Counted from the first letter of the stretch, positions 40,001 to 50,352 are shown. The stretch is 64,000 nucleotides of DNA from Haliotis asinina (GCF_037392515.1 NC_090288.1:55041673-55105672); one strand, 5' to 3'. Translations and numbers: made by a program. The notes: generated from the sequence alone by a model not told the origin.

Positions 40001-42686
40001 AGCTTCGCCCTGATTTCATACAAAAATATTAAAGCTTAAATCACATGTATTATTAAACATATATGATTAATCAAAGTGACGTAAAAAGAGAGGTACCAAT
40101 AATTGCTGGAAACCTGCTGATACTGCTGAACCTGAATCCCTCACTTCATTAAATTATCAACATATGAAAACACCCCACCCTTCACCCAGCATCCAGCATC
40201 ACAGCCAGCGTAACCCTTAAGCCACCATAACTATTGGTTACAACCTTGGTCATACACTGTCCATGGCCTGGACCCCAAAATCATAGCCCTCACCTTTACC
40301 CCACTATTGCTATTGGTTACAACCACGATCACTGACCCACCGTGGCCTTGACCCCAATATCACAGCTATGATCTTCACCCCACCATTACTATCAGTTACA
40401 ACCTTGATCTTTCACCCACCATAGCCTTGACCCCCTCTGGGAAGAGGAAGCGGTTGTAAATCGAATCAATGGTGTCGTTCTCTTCCACATATGTCTGTTT
40501 CTGCAGCAAGATGGGTCCAGTGTCAAGGCCATCGTCTGCCCAGAAGACGGTAAAGCCAGCCCGCTTGTCACCAGACATTAGGGTCCTTTAAATTTATACA
40601 ATAGAAATCATAAACATTTTAAAAAATTGCTGTAAGGAAATAACAAGACATGGATATTTGTCTAATTTGCATGTGTGGTTTGCTGTTTACCATCTCACTC
40701 AGCAATAATCCATTGATGTGGTGGCATGCATTGTTAAGGCCATTTACAACAATGTTCTGTAACTGAGTCTGGACCAGACAATCACATGATTGATACTGCG
40801 AGCAATGTTCCATGCTGTCAGTGTCCAATGACACACAACCATGTCACTGAGTCTGACCATCCAATACATCTGGACGCGAGTGATTGAGCAAGGGAGTTTA
40901 AATTTAATCTATGGATTTTTTTTCCCAAAATTCCAGCAACATCATGGCAGGGGACGCCAGTAATGCATTTCACACACTGTACCCATGTGGAGAATCAAAC
41001 CCAGTCTCTAGCATGACTAGCAAACACTTTCACCAGACTACTGTCCCTCCGATGAACGAGCAAACACAACAAGGAAACGCCCCAAGCCCCTTCCACAGAG
41101 GTGCATCTATTGACCAACACTTTACCCACCAGTTGATGGCCGAGGCTCCCCGATGCAGTGGCAGAATGGAAGGATGGTAGATGATGGACTGGTTTTTGGG
41201 GAATGTGATTACGTCCATCGGGATGAATTGTGAGCAGAACGGCAGAACGTTGAGCTCAGCACCCACGGACTTGTACTCCTCCAGAACCTCGGGGATTGCC
41301 TTCTTCTTCAGCTGCCACCGCTTGTACTTGAAGACAGGGATCCCATCTTTCTCTGCCGCCAGGGCTGGGAACACATAGACATAGTCAGAGAGTATTCTGT
41401 TTACCTGAGGTGTTATACATAGAACAATACTGACCAGATGAATCTCATTTGAGTGTCATACAATTTCTTCAAAAATAAATAATGCATTATCTTGTACATG
41501 GGGCATTTCAGCAATAATTTAAAAACAGGGATGCGGGCAAGTAAAAAATTTTGTTTAATGGCAATACCAAATTGTTTAATGGCATCACCAAAGTGACCCT
41601 ACTTGACGTGTCTAGTTCTATCCCAATCTGTACCTACCAAAAGTGTTTTGTTCCATCCTTTGCTGAGGAATCTGAACCTACGAGTAAGCTCTCATTCCAC
41701 CCTTTGTTCCACAATCAGATTTACCATCAGATCTTACTGCAAGCGTTTCAACCTACTACAAGGGTCTCAACCTACCATGAGGGACTCAACCTAGCAATAC
41801 GGTCTCAACCTGCCCCAAGGGTGTCAAAATACCACAATTGTCTCCATCCTACAACAAGGGTCTCAACCTGCAAGGGTCTCAACCTACAAGGGTTTCAACC
41901 TACCAAGAGAATTTTAACCTGCCATGAGGGTCTCAACATAACAAGAGGTTCTCAACCTGCCACAAGGGTTTCAACCTGTCACAAGGGTCTCAACCTACCA
42001 TGTGGGTCTCAACCTACCACAAGGGTCTGAACCTGTCACGAGGGTCTCATCCTACCATGTGGCTCTGATCCTACCACGTGGGTCTCAACCTGCCACAAGG
42101 GTCTCAACCTGCAACAAGGGTCTCAACCTACCACAAGGGTCTCAACCTGCCCAGAGGTCTCAACCTTCCACGAGGGTCTCAACCTGCCACAAGGGTCTCA
42201 TCCTACCACATGTGTCTCATCCTACCACGTGAGTTTCAACCTACCACAAGGGTCTCAACCTGCCACGAGGGTCTATTTCCTACCACAAGGGTCTCAACCT
42301 GCCAAGACTGTCTCAACCCAAAAGAGGGTCTCACGAGGGTCTGAACCTGCCACGAGGGTCTACACTTACCAAGAGGGTCTCAACGTACCATGAAGGTCTC
42401 AACCTGCCACAAGGGTCTCAACTTACCAAGACGGTTTCAACCTGCCAAGAGGGTCTCAACCTAAAATTAAGGTCTCAACCTACCATGAGGGTCTCAACCT
42501 ACCACGAGGGTCTCAACCTGCCACGAGGGTCTCAACTTAGCAAGAGGATCTCGACCTACCGAGAGGGTCAGCTTTCCCATTGACGTCCGGGACAGTGAAG
42601 ACACCCACCACATGGTGGCCATCTTTCTGTAACAGCCTAAAGACCTCCGCCCCGAACAGAGACTGACCAATCACAGCAATCTTCAT
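25388..42686 (-). CDS. ALDH1L1: 10-formyltetrahydrofolate dehydrogenase (ALDH1L family), complete, 23 coding exons
   Basis: Catalyses 10-formyl-THF + NADP+ + H2O to THF + CO2 + NADPH, in cytosol (ALDH1L1) or mitochondria (ALDH1L2); no transit peptide precedes the start, so a cytosolic form is favoured. Coding exons, 5' to 3': 42560-42686, 41130-41364, 40420-40585, 39908-40009, 39483-39572, 38779-38913, 38112-38240, 37874-37959, 37449-37596, 36924-37043, 36515-36577, 35036-35100, 33644-33794, 33084-33154, 31843-31948, 30421-30508, 29318-29411, 28662-28761, 27929-28027, 27327-27492, 27023-27128, 26479-26678, 25388-25446. Every junction is GT-AG and the phases fit, giving 2706 bases (901 residues plus stop); the human protein has 902. 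The N-terminus is [12 protein letters not shown] and the C-terminus VTVEYH. No disrupting change was found. Exon 1 has an acceptor just upstream (exon would start at 42701), so a 5' UTR exon exists further right. I cannot separate ALDH1L1 from ALDH1L2 without a phylogeny. Confidence 0.97.
25505..25790 (+). mobile_element. SINE family B, full length
   Basis: The best copy of the family lies in ALDH1L intron 22. It starts TGACCCGTGAAGGTCCCGGG, passes GTCGTAAGAGGCGACTAACG and GATCGATGCTCATGTTGTTG, and ends ACTTAACTCACTCACTCACTC. Confidence 0.88.
26310..26385. repeat. Dispersed repeat, copy 1
   Basis: AGAGTTACTTCCCCTTACCTA..ATGAGGTGATTCCTCAGACAAG recurs with substitutions at 28193-28262. The two copies lie in ALDH1L introns 22 and 18. 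The family is not recognised. Confidence 0.5.
27676..27841. mobile_element. Palindromic MITE in ALDH1L intron 19
   Basis: Ends GAGGGAAACAAATAAGGGATC and GATCCCTTATTTATTTCCCTC are inverted partners. The centre is an exact inverted repeat, TTTTGTTCCAGGTTTCTTCA with TGAAGAAACCTGGAACAAAA. The whole element is about 166 bases and non-coding. Confidence 0.65.
28330..28400 (-). mobile_element. SINE family A fragment (intron 18)
   Basis: The minus copy retains TTAACCACTAGGCTACCCCAC and little else. Confidence 0.55.
29100..29240 (-). mobile_element. SINE family A, diverged (intron 17)
   Basis: TTTAACAATATTCCATCAATA, GAGAATCAAACCCAACCC and TTTAGCCACTAGATTACC align in order with the minus-strand consensus. 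Confidence 0.55.
29835..29950. repeat. Dispersed repeat, copy 1
   Basis: GATCAATCTGGCATCAGAG..GTTGAACATCTTG..TCCTCCACAC and CAGGAGCAGACAACTCTTGG recur at 33395-33515 in the same order with about 90% identity by eye. The copies lie in ALDH1L introns 16 and 13. Both are open in one plus frame (SDQSGIR..EH), which may betray a decayed coding repeat. Confidence 0.6.
30225..30345 (-). mobile_element. SINE family C tail fragments
   Basis: Two stretches with AGATTCTAGTAC followed by GGTTAAGCACT match the tail side of family C on the minus strand. Confidence 0.4.
30727..31604. mobile_element. Foldback element with about 300-bp inverted arms (intron 15)
   Basis: The left arm about 30727-31055 and right arm about 31265-31604 are inverted copies. 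Shared stretches include GTAGCGCAAAT, GGTTGCACAGCATA, AGCAAAGGTTGGC, AAATATTTTTCATGTC, ATTGCCACCATCAA and TGTGCTCTCACATTTC. They are roughly 80-85% alike, around a spacer of about 210 bases. There is no transposase. It belongs to the class of long-TIR or foldback non-autonomous DNA transposons. Confidence 0.75.
32190..32350 (-). mobile_element. SINE family B fragment (intron 14)
   Basis: GTAAATAATCGAGACTGAACC, ATCATGAGCATCGATCC and GATGACATGTCAACCGAGTC are minus-strand family B motifs. Both ends are worn. Confidence 0.65.
33395..33515. repeat. Dispersed repeat, copy 2
   Basis: Partner of 29835-29950 (see there). Confidence 0.6.
33905..34075 (-). mobile_element. SINE family A, near full length (intron 12)
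   Basis: TTTTATGCCGCTTTTAACAA, GAATTGAACCCGGATCTTC and TTTAACCACTAGGCTACCCC are present in minus-strand order. Confidence 0.85.
35440..36510. repeat. Tandem array, 40-bp unit, abutting the exon 11 splice donor
   Basis: A homogeneous core at about 36050-36340 has seven units of CCTATATTCAATATTCTATG plus CCTCATGCTCTGTTTAATGT. Diverged units extend left to about 35440 and right to the exon border. A SINE interrupts the array at 35740-35908. The rightmost unit (CCATGCTCTGCTCAATGTCTCAC) runs into the GTGAGA donor of ALDH1L exon 11. Confidence 0.85.
35740..35908 (-). mobile_element. SINE family A, full length (intron 11)
   Basis: One of the cleanest copies, on the minus strand: GAGTGAGTTTAGTTTTACGC, GGAATCGAACCCGGGTCTTC, CTTTAACCACTAGACTACCC. 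It sits within the 40-bp array. Confidence 0.9.
37283..37418. repeat. Tandem duplication, 68-bp unit (intron 9)
   Basis: CATGATGAGCACCACACC through CTATCCCAGTATCCC occurs twice with three or four differences, and a third copy begins with CATGATCAGAG. Confidence 0.85.
37449..37959 (-). CDS. ALDH1L1: ALDH1L exons 8-9: acyl-carrier-like linker domain
   Basis: Residues about 329-406 form the carrier domain that swings the formyl group between the two active sites on a 4'-phosphopantetheine arm. The arm attaches to Ser352 in [13 protein letters not shown] (exon 8, 37874-37959), equivalent to human Ser354. Exon 9 (37449-37596) completes the Arg codon and continues [10 protein letters not shown], the recognition helix, and [11 protein letters not shown]. 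The serine being intact implies dependence on a phosphopantetheinyl transferase. Confidence 0.94.
38112..42686 (-). CDS. ALDH1L1: ALDH1L exons 1-7: N-terminal formyl-THF hydrolase domain
   Basis: Residues 1-328 match the methionyl-tRNA formyltransferase-like half, which binds 10-formyl-THF and releases formate for transfer to the carrier arm. Catalytic His106 lies in YHPSILP (exon 2, 41130-41364) and Asp142 in WADDGLDTG (exon 3, 40420-40585), at the same numbers as in the human enzyme. PFCSQFIP and HRGASAINW are conserved. Exons 4-7 encode the C-terminal subdomain ([10 protein letters not shown] in exon 5, VFFGNDGKM in exon 6). Exons 2 and 3 both use GTGGGT-type donors; a second GT four to six bases downstream would break the alignment in each case. 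Confidence 0.95.
40215..40440. repeat. Tandem array, 79-bp unit, including the exon 3 splice junction
   Basis: GTTACAACC recurs at 40237, 40316 and 40395, giving a 79-base period. The rightmost unit covers the last 17 bases of ALDH1L exon 3 and its donor. The two units to the left contain degraded copies of the same junction (CACCGTGGCCTTGACCCC and GTCCATGGCCTGGACCCC against CACCATAGCCTTGACCCC). Confidence 0.8.
40735..40870 (-). mobile_element. SINE family B fragment (intron 2)
   Basis: GTAACTGAGTCTGGACCAGAC and GTCCAATGACACACAACC are present. A closely similar inverted copy lies at 43385-43480. Confidence 0.5.
40880..41045 (-). mobile_element. SINE family A (intron 2)
   Basis: CCAGCAACATCATGGCAGG, GAATCAAACCCAGTCTCTAG and the degraded head CACCAGACTACTG lie in minus-strand order, 85 bases from exon 2. 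Confidence 0.75.
41753..42570. repeat. Minisatellite, 19-bp unit, about 43 copies, built on the exon 1 splice donor
   Basis: The plus-strand unit is GGGTCTCAACCTACCACAA with variants (CCTGCC, CTTACC, CACGA). On the gene strand a unit reads TTGTGGTAGGTTGAGACCC and so contains GGTAGGT. The last unit is the real end of ALDH1L exon 1 and its donor (CTCTCG|GTAGGTCGAGATCC). The array fills most of intron 1. Long plus frames across it ([18 protein letters not shown]) are repeat artefacts. Confidence 0.9.
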
Positions 42687-42701
42687 CCTGCTAAACACGT
42701 G
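42687..42701 (-). promoter_or_regulatory. 5' UTR remnant and splice acceptor before the ALDH1L start
   Basis: A T-rich tract ending TTTCAG at 42702 gives an acceptor, leaving 15 bases of 5' UTR (CACGTGTTTAGCAGG) before ATG 42684-42686. An upstream non-coding exon is therefore expected to the right. Confidence 0.6.
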
Positions 42702-43384
42702 CTGAAACATACAATGAAACAAAATGAACTGCTAGACAAAAATGTGGGTTGAGAAGGCAATGCAAAACGTAATTTAGTAACAAAGCACCTCTGGAGGTGA
42801 AGAATGATACACTATTTCAGCTTCTATGTTTTACATCTGTCATCTTCAGCAAGATGATTTGACCAGAGAAAGACCATACCCGAAATAGCAGTATTGAGGG
42901 AGAAACAGCTATTGCAATAACGATAGTCTATTGCAACCAACTATTGCAATACTATTGATATAGTTTATTTGTCTCCTTGAATTGCCTCATTTGAAGTCAT
43001 TTCCCAAATGAATGCATTCTTTACATGAAATAAAGAAAATAAGCTGCAGCTTTCAGCCTCTTTTAATAACTTACAAGAAACTTGAAACTCAGATCAAGTA
43101 AACTGTTAAAACGAACTCAATGGAACTGCAAGTCTGCACACAAAGATCCGATATTTAGTGCCATCGCATTTATCAACGGAAGTCAATAAGAAAACTATCA
43201 ACAGTCACACTTACTATTGATGTATCGACAGTTTTACATGTCTACCATTGATTAAATGCTATCAGAGACTCAACAATGCAATCCATCAATACAGCCATAA
43301 AACATGAGAACGACACATTAAAGGTCAACACAGCAGGATCTCAAGATCTTCATGGACATTGTACAATATGTATGCATTGAAATG

Positions 43385-43480
43385 GTTGGTTGTGTGTCAT
43401 TGGACACTGACAGCATGGAACATTGCTCACAATATCAATCACCAGATTGTCTGGTCCAGATTTAGTTACTTCATGTTCTG
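43385..43480 (+). mobile_element. SINE family B fragment
   Basis: GTGTGTCATTGGACACTGACAG..CAATCACCAGATTGTCTGGTCC, related to the inverted fragment at 40735-40870. Confidence 0.5.
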
Positions 43481-43703
43481 AATGAATGATGAAATTCATC
43501 TTACTAATCTGACCATGAAAAACTGACTATTCCAAAATTACACTTGAGACACTCCCTATACCAAGGCTTGGCCATTGTTTTCACAACTGATAAATTATGA
43601 ATGAAAGTCAGCATGTTATCAAGAACATCCTCCCATGGACACTGATGACCTTGAAGCGGGACTATCAACAGGCAAACTAGTAAACACAAACTATCATTAA
43701 AAT

Positions 43704-43893
43704 ATTCACAGTTCACTATAAGTTATAAGGGAGGGAGGCAGAGACAGAGACAGCCAGGTGTGCAAGAGAAGATGGAGATCGTACAGCACACCTTAATGAA
43801 TCAATAACTTTGTGAGCACTTGTGCATGTGCTCCTCAAACACCTGGCTGTCCCTTTCTCTGCATTCCTCCCTTGTAACAAATAGTGAACTGAG
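43704..43893. mobile_element. MITE with about 55-bp terminal inverted repeats
   Basis: The left end reads CAGTTCACTATAAGTTATAA then GGGAGGGAGGCAGAG..GACAGCCAGGTGT. The right end, reversed, reads CAGTTCACTATTTGTTACAA then GGGAGGAATGCAGAG..GACAGCCAGGTGT. It is non-coding. Confidence 0.65.
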
Positions 43894-44344
43894 TCAGTAT
43901 ATTAATGAAAGTTTGTTAAACAACTTTTTCAGTTTTAGGACATACATTCTGCAAAAAGTCACAGAGCTGGTCTGATGTTTTGAATGTGATTGAGTGTTTT
44001 ATGTTTATTATTTTTCAAGTTAGATTGCAATTCACTGGTAATCTCTTGAGCTACACAGGCTGTAGTTTGTCTGCTTACTCTCTGTTATTTATTAAAATGA
44101 ATCAAATGGTTTGTCACTATCCAAATCAAGTTAAAGAAATGAGTTATTTATTGCCCTGTGTACAGAAGCGCACCACATATAAAAGCACAGTAATTCTTTA
44201 TCAGTCCTTAATTTATCATACTGTAGGGCAAGGTCACATTGCTTGCAGTCACCATGCCCTAATCGCAAAATGCTACTCCTGAATTGCCTGGTCTAGACTT
44301 AACAAAAACATCAGCTAAAATGGATCTAACTTGAATACTGAAAA

Positions 44345-44415
44345 GAGTGAGTATAGTTTTATGCCACTTTTAGCAATATTCCACTTCAGCAATATCATGG
44401 TGGTGGGACACGGGA
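44345..44415 (-). mobile_element. SINE family A fragment
   Basis: GAGTATAGTTTTATGCCACT and GCAATATTCCAC..GCAATATCATGG form the 3' tail only. Confidence 0.6.
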
Positions 44416-45064
44416 CAGAATATTGAAAAGAAACCAATACATCTTTAGCAGGTACCACACTGATATCGCCTGTAGACCTGCTTCTACACACTGCATAATT
44501 CACACTGTTTACGCAACTACTCAGACACGCTTAATGCCCTACATTTTCAGCGTGTACTGCTTGTTGAGTAATATGGCAGGTCAACAGTTTATTTTCCGTG
44601 ACAAATTTCAAAGTATATATCAAAGAGTCACTGTTATAATTAGCAATAAAACACAAGAATTACAATCCTTACAAAGAATCAGTTTCTTATCATCACAGAT
44701 AAAGTCTTCACTAACATCAGATGAAAATTAGAATTATTGCTGTTGACATGGTCCCTCCCAGGTCACCGCTACTTAATTCCATGTTAGTCAGGAGATAAAG
44801 TTGTTTTGTCCCAAAGCTGTGTCTCCTAAACCCACTTGTTCTACAAGCATCAGCCATGATTACGGGGACGGTATCCATCAACAGTGTCATGTGATGGTGC
44901 AATGTCATGGAGTGCTTATCTTCAGATTATTTTAGTTTCAGATCTAGGTTATTTTAGACAGTTTGTTCCATGACGATAAACTAACCCTATAAGAAACAAG
45001 AAAATAACACTTTTACATTTTGTGGTAGGGTCTGGCCTGGCCAAGGGACAAAAGTTTGCACAGT

Positions 45065-45275
45065 GAGTAAGTGGGAGAGAAAGTGTGTGAGTAAATAAGT
45101 GGGTGGGAGAGAGAGTGAGTGAGTGAATGAAAAAGTGGGCGGGTGGGTGAGTGGGAGAGTGAGTCCGGAGGAAAAGTGAATAAGTGAGTAAATAAGTGGG
45201 TGGGTGAGTAAATAAGGGTAAATGAGTGAGAGAATGAGTGGCTGAGTCAGTGGGAGAGAAAGTGAGTGAGTTGTC
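45065..45275. repeat. Low-complexity GAGTGAGT repeat
   Basis: Purine-rich tetranucleotide tract (GAGT/AAGT/GGGT), possibly grown from the (CTCA)n end of a SINE. Confidence 0.8.
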
Positions 45276-45799
45276 CCATTTGAAATATTTCTAGGATATA
45301 AGAAAAATTGATGAAATGTGACAGCAGATCTGTCATAGTCTGCTGCGCACAGTTGCTTCCTTTAGACATGCAGCATGTGCTCTGCTCATATCTTCAGGCT
45401 TTCCAGCACCATTTCTTTGAGTAAGTTTGCTTTCTTCATGCCCAGAAGTGATCCCTGCTGCTATTCTCACAGTTGGCTAACAAGACCATAATTAATTGCG
45501 CGAGTAATACAGATCTCCCTTGACAAATATAATAGCACCTCTGACAGCTGATTGGCTAAATATTAAGCCAAAATATGTCTCTACACACAGATCTGAAACT
45601 GTCAGTGGGCACTGACAACGACAGCTTCACAACCATCACTATCTTCCTAGAAAACATGAATTCTTTGGGTGCTACGTTTCCAGAAAAGAGTTTATTTAAA
45701 GAATATTTCAGCAAACCATATTTGTTAAAGCAGGTGACAAACAGTATCAGGTGGTCGGGCCTGCTAACCTGCTCCATCCAAATTATCATTTCTAATGGT

Positions 45800-45880
45800 T
45801 GAGATCGATGTTCGTGATGTTAATCACTGGATTGTCTGATCCACACTCCAAAACTGACATCACACAGCTGGTCTATTGCC
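45800..45880 (+). mobile_element. SINE family B fragment
   Basis: GAGATCGATGTTCGTGATGTT and CACTGGATTGTCTGATCC are retained. Confidence 0.6.
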
Positions 45881-45899
45881 AACTGCAGAATTAAACACA

Positions 45900-48800
45900 A
45901 AACAAATATACACTGACATGACAAAACAAAATAATAACTGCCCACATGCAACTGTGTGCATACATGCCTGTGTGTGCTTGCATGTGTGACTGTTGACTAA
46001 CTGCACCTGGTTTGACAGAAAACAGAATCAAAAGGCCAGACTGACTACTGGAGGCCAGTGTGGCAATAACAGTCAACCATGCAACTGTACTGTAACCCAA
46101 TCCTCTTTAGTCACCCCAGATAACAAACGAGGCCACTTAACACACATTTTGACACAAAACTCCTACAGCTTTAAACTACTTTGTTCATATTTACAAACAC
46201 TCTGCAAATAATTAAGTCACCACAACTGAAAGACATCACCAGCATCTATTCACAAATTGACATATAATCTGCAATCATCTAAGCAAATCACCTAATTCAT
46301 AGTACATAGCTAGAATATCCAGACTATTAACTCACAGATTGAAACAGTCTCTTGCAACAAGCTGGGGACTATAGTTTGAATCCCTGGCAAAAAGTTGTCA
46401 AAAAGTATGGAGTTGAGCATGGCAAATTATTCTGCCACAAAACAATATAGAACATTACTATTCCTTCAGTTATCTGCACATAAACAATGATAACAATGGC
46501 ACACAATTACAACAATGACACAACATAACCCAAAATAACATCAAATACAAAGAACCCCTGGCAGAGCAGTTTTTACAGACCCACCTCTCAAATACACCAC
46601 AGCTCTCTGACTGACCAGGTAACTTGCTAGTATAAGTCGTAACTGCCTTGAACCAGTGTAAGACGGTAAGATGATAACGTCATCGCTCTCCCACCCACCT
46701 CACATTAATGCAACGGGGTGTATGCCTCGTCTTATCTGTACAGCTTGTCACGTGTCCCCTTTACCCATTGTGATTCTATATTTATTATTTTGATTCAGTG
46801 ATTTAGTATTTATGAAAAACATTTCACTTGAACTTTACTCTAGACTAACAACAGGTCTCTGAAATGAACATATTTTACAGAAAGAAAAGTTCATATTAAA
46901 AAAAAAAATTACAATGAAAAGGAGCCTCTTTCTTTATTTTCAGAGCTGTGGAAATCTAGACTGCTCACATTTTCTACACTTGCATGGGCTTTCTTGAATA
47001 TATTTTCTTCAGGGTATGTATGATCACTAACTTTATTCACACAGATTATTGCAACTGTGTCAGACACACCTGTGAATGCTTACACTGCTGAGATTGTATT
47101 CCAGTTTCTCTCTCCACACAGTATTTTGTCTTTTTAATGCTGCCTCCATATATCTCCACACACCTTGGCATATACATCACTGTTACATAGAAAACCATTT
47201 TCATACCACTGTTAGAGACTGAATATAAGGTCACATGATTGGTAAGTTACTATTGCAAGATCAGTTTCAGAAAAACTTTAAAACATGATTCTAAAATGAC
47301 AGCAACAAAATGATTTTTAAACTGTCACTTCAAAATCAATTTTAAAATGACTTTAAAACTTTATTTGAAAATTACTGTTTCCATACGATTTTAAAATTAC
47401 ATTTCAAGATCAATTCTGAAATGACTGTAAAGCTTAATCAACACTATAAACTAGGTAGTACTTGCTATGACCCAAACACTTGGGTCACAATGACATAGAT
47501 AATACACAGGCCTTGATGTGCATTTGTAACTCCCCTGTTCTCTAACGTTGATTTACAGCCACCACTGACATGCACTTTGGAATCAAACTGGACCCATTTC
47601 TACATTTGTTATTTAACAATATCATTAATTTCACCAAATGGATTATTGTATTTTGGAACAATTACCGAGTAGTTTTTACTCAGTCAAAATGTCCTCTCGT
47701 CAAATGGCATCACTAACATTTTTGCGAAATGAAGATTATGTTCCTACAGTGTTTGCATTAGGTTTTGTTAGAGTGCATGCGTTCTGAAATGAAATTATAT
47801 ATGTAGTCCAAACTTTTGCGCATTAAAATTTCATTTCAGTCAAGAATCATTTCAAAATTTCTTTTTTTTTAAATATGTTGTTGTTTTAGAGTAATTTTAA
47901 ACTCAAGCATATCAGAATCTATGCATCTAAGACATGCACTCAAAGTAATAATTGCATGTTTTTGTTATTTTCTTGCATGAAAAAAGCTGATTTCTTCGTT
48001 AACATGAACACTGTTATTTATGGGTTCAAAAATCCGATCGCCCGACGCCTGGGACAGGTCAGTTTTCATTTCAGGCAATCAAATGATGATATCTCAAGTA
48101 GTCGGTGTAGTCTTATGGTTTCAAACTGCAAATAATCTTGGATTTCATTCATATCTGCTCATAATGAAGCTATTAAAGTTAACTTTAATAATAAAGTAGA
48201 GCTAGTAGACAGTGAAATTATCACTATTCGATAAATAGTCCAGTAAACATAACATCACGCATTGTGTCATAAAATCAGACCAAGTGGAAAATTAGTCAGG
48301 ACAAGTTACTTTCTTGAAGTCACTTGCCCGGTGGCAAGTGGTTTTTCAAAATATTTTTGAATCCCTGCTACTGCTGGAGTATCAGTCATAGTCATACAGC
48401 TAGATACATTCTCCAGCAATGATCTCATAAAACATCTCCATCACAGGAGCAGGAATAATTCCTGGTGTCACACTACACGTCAGAAACTGGAATACAGGTG
48501 ACAAGTGGGAACAGATTCAACAGGTTGGTACAGAGGTAATAGTGGAGAACACAAGAAACTGCTACACGAGATAAGTGGGACACAACAGTGAGGGAGTATG
48601 GTTTTAGGCCACTTTTATCAATTGTTACGGTTAATAAATTGCCGTGACATAGGGTATACGAAATCCCCTTTGAACCAGCAAAATATAACACAAACAAGAT
48701 TCAAATATTCAATAATATATTGACCAAACAATGAGCTAGTTACAGTGAATCACAATACAGATTTCTAGGACGATGCAACTGTCACAAATATAAGGCAATG

Positions 48801-49280
48801 GGTCACAAATATGAAATATTAACTCAACAGAATGTTAGCATTTACAATGAGAGCTTGTTTACGAAGTCAGTGGTCATGCAGACTGTGTCAAATGATGGTG
48901 ATGCACTGATGTAGATTAAGACAGACAATTACTGTAGACAGAAAGGCGAGGTAGATGTACACAATTCCGTTATATTAAGTGTAATTGTAAGTCTCTGTGT
49001 TAGTCCAAATGTGATTTTCCATGTCGCACAACACAACAACCAACCTTTATATGTATGACACACAGTCAAGAACATTTGAGCAAAATATGACTGTCTTCAT
49101 TAACTTAGAACTTTCTTGAACAGGAAGTAAACAATAGCTTGCCAAGGAGAGGTAACTACTGATATGAAATGTGACCTACTAATATGAAATGTGACCTAAC
49201 TCAAAACTCTAAACACTGTGACACATTGATAATCATCACTTTATCAAGGATAATACAAATTACTGAAAACAATCTTGTAA
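45900..49280. other. AT-rich, no recognisable gene
   Basis: Probably part of the ALDH1L 5' UTR intron. Short motifs around TTTTAAAATGACTTTAAAAC at 47270-47430 recur loosely, and a SINE A tail scrap lies near 48585-48630. No frame or splice pattern is supportable. Confidence 0.4.
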
Positions 49281-49284
49281 CACA

Positions 49285-49530
49285 ATATTCCAGAAATATC
49301 ATGACATGACCCATGACACATGAGCTTCACCCATTGCACCCATGTTGGAAATCAAATCCAGGACCTTGATTTTTTAAGCTCTCTTAATGCTGAGAGCGCT
49401 GTAGGTTAATGTTAATGTATGGCACTTAGGACTATCTTAGCGCTAAGTGAGCCTCGAAAATCTCGGCCCAGGTCTTTGGCAAAGATGAGTGAAAGCTTAA
49501 ACCACTAGGCTACCCCACTACTCCATGAAC
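49285..49530 (-). mobile_element. SINE family A split by a MITE
   Basis: The minus copy reads CAATATTCCAGAAATATCATG..GGAAATCAAATCCAGG, is interrupted, and resumes with AGGTCTTTGGCAAAGATG..TTAAACCACTAGGCTACCCC. Confidence 0.75.
49353..49472. mobile_element. MITE-like element with CCAGG at both ends
   Basis: Diverged inverted ends (TTGATTTTTTAAGCTCTCTTA against GAGATTTTCGAGGCTCACTTA reversed) enclose about 60 bases. CCAGG flanks both sides within the SINE. Limits are approximate. Confidence 0.5.
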
Positions 49531-50196
49531 ACAAACTGATACAGGTGATAATGAGGACACAGGTAAGAACCTGATACACAGGTGGTCAATGCAAGCATGA
49601 AGTTGTTTCACAGGTGTTAAGGTACTACACAGTAAGAATCTATTACATGGATATAAGGTGGACAAAGAAATTCACAGAATAACAGATATTGACTCTATAA
49701 TCAACAGATACTTGCATGTGTAAGGGAAGTAACTCTCCACAATCTGATTCAATAAAACTCCCTCATATGGACTTATGATGACAGACTAATCACCTAAATG
49801 AGAGGAAATATGGAAGGTCTGAGAATTAGACAGTCGCATGGCTTGGGATCAAGACTGTACAATGAATGAGATGCCAATATGCACCATGCCCTTAAGACAG
49901 GTCAGAGGTGCATGGCATATTTGTATGTGTCTGTGTGTTGTTGTATGTCTGACACCTGCAAGTATTCCAGTGAATGATATTGTGTGAAAAGTTCCAATGA
50001 CAAAATCAGTGATGCTGACAAGCTAATCCACAAGTATCTCAGCACTATCATGGGTTCCCTTGTGCCAATTCGATGGGGTATTGTTACCCCCATGGGGTAT
50101 TGCTGGCTTGGTGACAGTTTGCTTTTTGTCATTAAAGGGGTGTAAAAACAAGCATTTACGAGATTGTCAGGTTTTCAGAAAGACATCTGGTGTCAT

Positions 50197-50352
50197 GGGA
50201 GCAGTGGGGTAGCCTCGTGGTTAAAGCATTAGCTCATCACACCAAAGACCTAAGTTGGATTCCCCCAACATGGGTACAATGTAACCAGCTCATTTCTGGT
50301 GTTCCCCACAGTGGTATTGCTGGAATATTGCTAAACAATACTCATTTACTCT
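50197..50352 (+). mobile_element. SINE family A, near full length
   Basis: GTGGGGTAGCCTCGTGGTTA, a worn B box (AAGTTGGATTCCCCC) and TATTGCTGGAATATTGCTAAA. Confidence 0.8.

Noticed and set aside
41551..42344. Plus frames with [16 protein letters not shown] repeats, resembling a repeat protein
   Set aside because: By-product of the 19-bp array in ALDH1L intron 1. There is no start or end structure, and the frame changes with unit length.
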